The position numbers were made by a program, and so were the translations under genes. A DNA stretch of 7,371 nucleotides, from NCBI GenBank assembly GCA_009783675.1, contig WRDA01000064.1, positions 1-7,371 on the forward strand. The letters are read 5' to 3'. Shown here piece after piece: positions 6,114 through 7,371 of this stretch (position 1 is the stretch's first letter; every line of letters begins with the position of its first letter). The stretch is from Symbiobacteriaceae bacterium. GTDB lineage: Bacteria; Bacillota; JAAYKD01; WRDA01. The notes below the pieces were generated by a model, which saw only the letters and a program-made list of their open reading frames with translations, was not told the DNA's origin and ran no database searches.

Positions 6114-7371
6114 TCACACTTTTTTCATCCATTGAGCTAAAGCTTCAAGAGATCGCTTCACATACTCCTCCTGACGCTGTTGTTTGTTCATTTTTTTACC
6201 AGAGGCCTCAAAAGAAGGCAGAATCCCGAAGATAGCATTCATGGGCTGAAAATGCTTAGCTTCGGTGCAGGTGATATAATGGACCAGAGCTCCCAGCATA
6301 GTCATATCAGGGAGAACCAGAAGCTCCTTATCCTGGATCAGGCGAGCCGCATTTTGGCCAGCCAGCCAACCCATGGCAGCAGATTCCAGATAGCCTTCAA
6401 CCCCGATAAGCTGCCCTGCACAGAGAACCATGTCATGAGCCTTAAGCTGCAGACTTGGCCTCAGGAGTTCGGGACTGCTCAGGAAGATGTTGCGATGCAT
6501 ACGACCATAGCGCAAAAACTCGGCATTTTCCAGCCCGGGGATCAGACGAAAGATCCGATCCTGCTCGCCATACTTCAGATTGGTCTGAAAGCCCACCAGG
6601 TTGTAGAGATCCCCGGCGGCATTATCCTGGCGCAACTGCACCACGGCATAGGGACGCAACCCACTGCCGGGATCCTCCAGACCCACGGGTTTCAGCGGTC
6701 CGAAGGCCAAGGTCTCTGCACCTCTCCTGGCCATCTCCTCGATGGGGATACAACCCTCGAAGTATCTGATCTCCTCGAAATCGTGGAGAGGATGGCATTC
6801 GGCAGTCAGGAGCTCCTGATGTAACCGTTGATACTGCTCTTTATCCAGAGGACAGTTGAGATAATCGGCTTCCTCTCTGCCATAACGGGAGGCCCTGTAG
6901 ATGCGGCTAAGGTCCAAAGATTCCAGGGCAACGATGGGCGCCACCGCATCGTAGAAGTAGAGCTGGCTGCTGCCGGTAATCCTTCGTAAGCTCTCTGCCA
7001 GAGCCGAGGAGGTCAGAGGACCACTGGCGATAATCCAGGGCTCCTCCCCTTGCAAAGGGAAATCTGTAACTTCTTCGCTAACGACACTCACCCTGGGATG
7101 CTGGCGGAGAGTCTGACTGACACAGGCAGCAAAGCCCTGGCGGTCTACAGCCAGAGCCTGTCCGGCTGGGACCTCATGACCGAGTGCACAGGACATAATC
7201 AGCGAGCCCAAGCGCGAGAGCTCTTCCTTGAGTAAGCCGGAAGCGCTGGTAAGCCTCTTGCTCTTCAGGGAATTGCTGCAAACCAGTTCGGCGAACTCTC
7301 CGGTTTGATGAGCTGGAGTCTGCTTTGAAGGACGCATCTCGTGAATGACAACTTCGCAACCCAGGCGAGCC
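6114..7371 (-). CDS. trmFO: tRNA (uracil-54-C5)-methyltransferase TrmFO, folate- and FAD-dependent (5' end beyond the window)
   Basis: TrmFO (formerly Gid) methylates uridine 54 in the T-loop of tRNA, taking the carbon from methylenetetrahydrofolate and the electrons through FAD. The frame is open to the window edge, reading ARLGCEVVIHE before the conserved MRPSKQTPAHQTGEFAEL. Compared with B. subtilis TrmFO, only about 22 N-terminal residues are missing, but these include the GxGxxG FAD-binding loop. Both key cysteines are present: the one in LVCSNSLKS (codon 7278-7280, counterpart of Cys53) and the one in FEGCIPIE (codon 6750-6752, counterpart of Cys226). Other family blocks are RPYAVVQLRQDNAAG, NLVGFQTNLKYGEQ, GQLIGVEGYLESAA and KHFQPMNAIFG. 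The gene appears intact to its TGA stop. It is a housekeeping gene; it adjoins the flagellar operon without an intervening gene but is separated from it by a promoter. Confidence 0.97.
   Translation of the reverse strand, partial: ARLGCEVVIHEMRPSKQTPAHQTGEFAELVCSNSLKSKRLTSASGLLKEELSRLGSLIMSCALGHEVPAGQALAVDRQGFAACVSQTLRQHPRVSVVSEEVTDFPLQGEEPWIIASGPLTSSALAESLRRITGSSQLYFYDAVAPIVALESLDLSRIYRASRYGREEADYLNCPLDKEQYQRLHQELLTAECHPLHDFEEIRYFEGCIPIEEMARRGAETLAFGPLKPVGLEDPGSGLRPYAVVQLRQDNAAGDLYNLVGFQTNLKYGEQDRIFRLIPGLENAEFLRYGRMHRNIFLSSPELLRPSLQLKAHDMVLCAGQLIGVEGYLESAAMGWLAGQNAARLIQDKELLVLPDMTMLGALVHYITCTEAKHFQPMNAIFGILPSFEASGKKMNKQQRQEEYVKRSLEALAQWMKKV

Noticed and set aside
5939..6235. Plus-strand frame of 98 codons across the trmFO-flgB gap
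   Set aside because: It begins with TTG, has no ribosome binding site, runs antisense into the conserved trmFO 3' end and has no recognisable domain.
6180..6824. Plus-strand frame of 214 codons opposite trmFO
   Set aside because: Antisense shadow of trmFO, whose minus-strand translation is unmistakable across the same bases.
1..7371. Mobile elements, CRISPR arrays, tRNA or rRNA genes, defence systems
   Set aside because: The window is filled by conserved housekeeping and flagellar genes; no terminal inverted repeats, spaced direct repeats, cloverleaf-like sequence or transposase-like product was seen.

Overview
The window is a stretch of bacterial chromosome in which every gene lies on the minus strand. 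It holds the 3' part of trmFO followed by seven early flagellar genes in the order flgB-flgC-fliE-fliF-fliG-fliH-fliI. Both end genes run off the window: trmFO lacks its first ~22 residues and fliI its last ~80-90. TrmFO (folate-dependent tRNA methylase) next to a flgB-to-fliI cluster, strong purine-rich Shine-Dalgarno sequences and frequent GTG/TTG starts all suggest a Gram-positive-type bacterium, most likely an anaerobic member of the Firmicutes (Bacillota). DNA composition looks moderately GC-rich. I cannot name a genus.

Layout in the direction of transcription (right to left): trmFO (7371-6114); a 201-bp gap (6113-5913) with a near-consensus sigma-A promoter and a ~136-nt leader; flgB (5912-5481); flgC (5465-4950); fliE (4944-4585); fliF (4544-2988); fliG (2967 or 2970 to 1927); fliH (1934-1101, overlapping fliG by 8 nt); fliI (1065 to the edge). 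Gaps between flagellar genes are 40 nt or less, and several Shine-Dalgarno sequences sit in or against the previous stop codon. They therefore look like one translationally coupled operon read from the promoter at about 6083-6055.

The products build the base of the flagellum. FliF forms the membrane MS ring. FliG caps it as the rotor/switch ring. FliE joins the MS ring to the rod, and FlgB and FlgC are proximal rod proteins. FliH and FliI are the regulator and ATPase of the flagellar type III export apparatus. TrmFO makes 5-methyluridine at tRNA position 54 and is functionally unrelated; the adjacency is a lineage trait.

I found no undescribed system: the content is a conventional basal-body operon. 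Points worth a second look are the direct trmFO-flgB junction, the leader with a perfect odd palindrome, a 7-bp triplicate repeat just before the fliI ribosome binding site, and an enlarged FlgC carrying an Arg-rich motif that FlgB has at almost the same position. There is no stretch over 300 bp without a gene.
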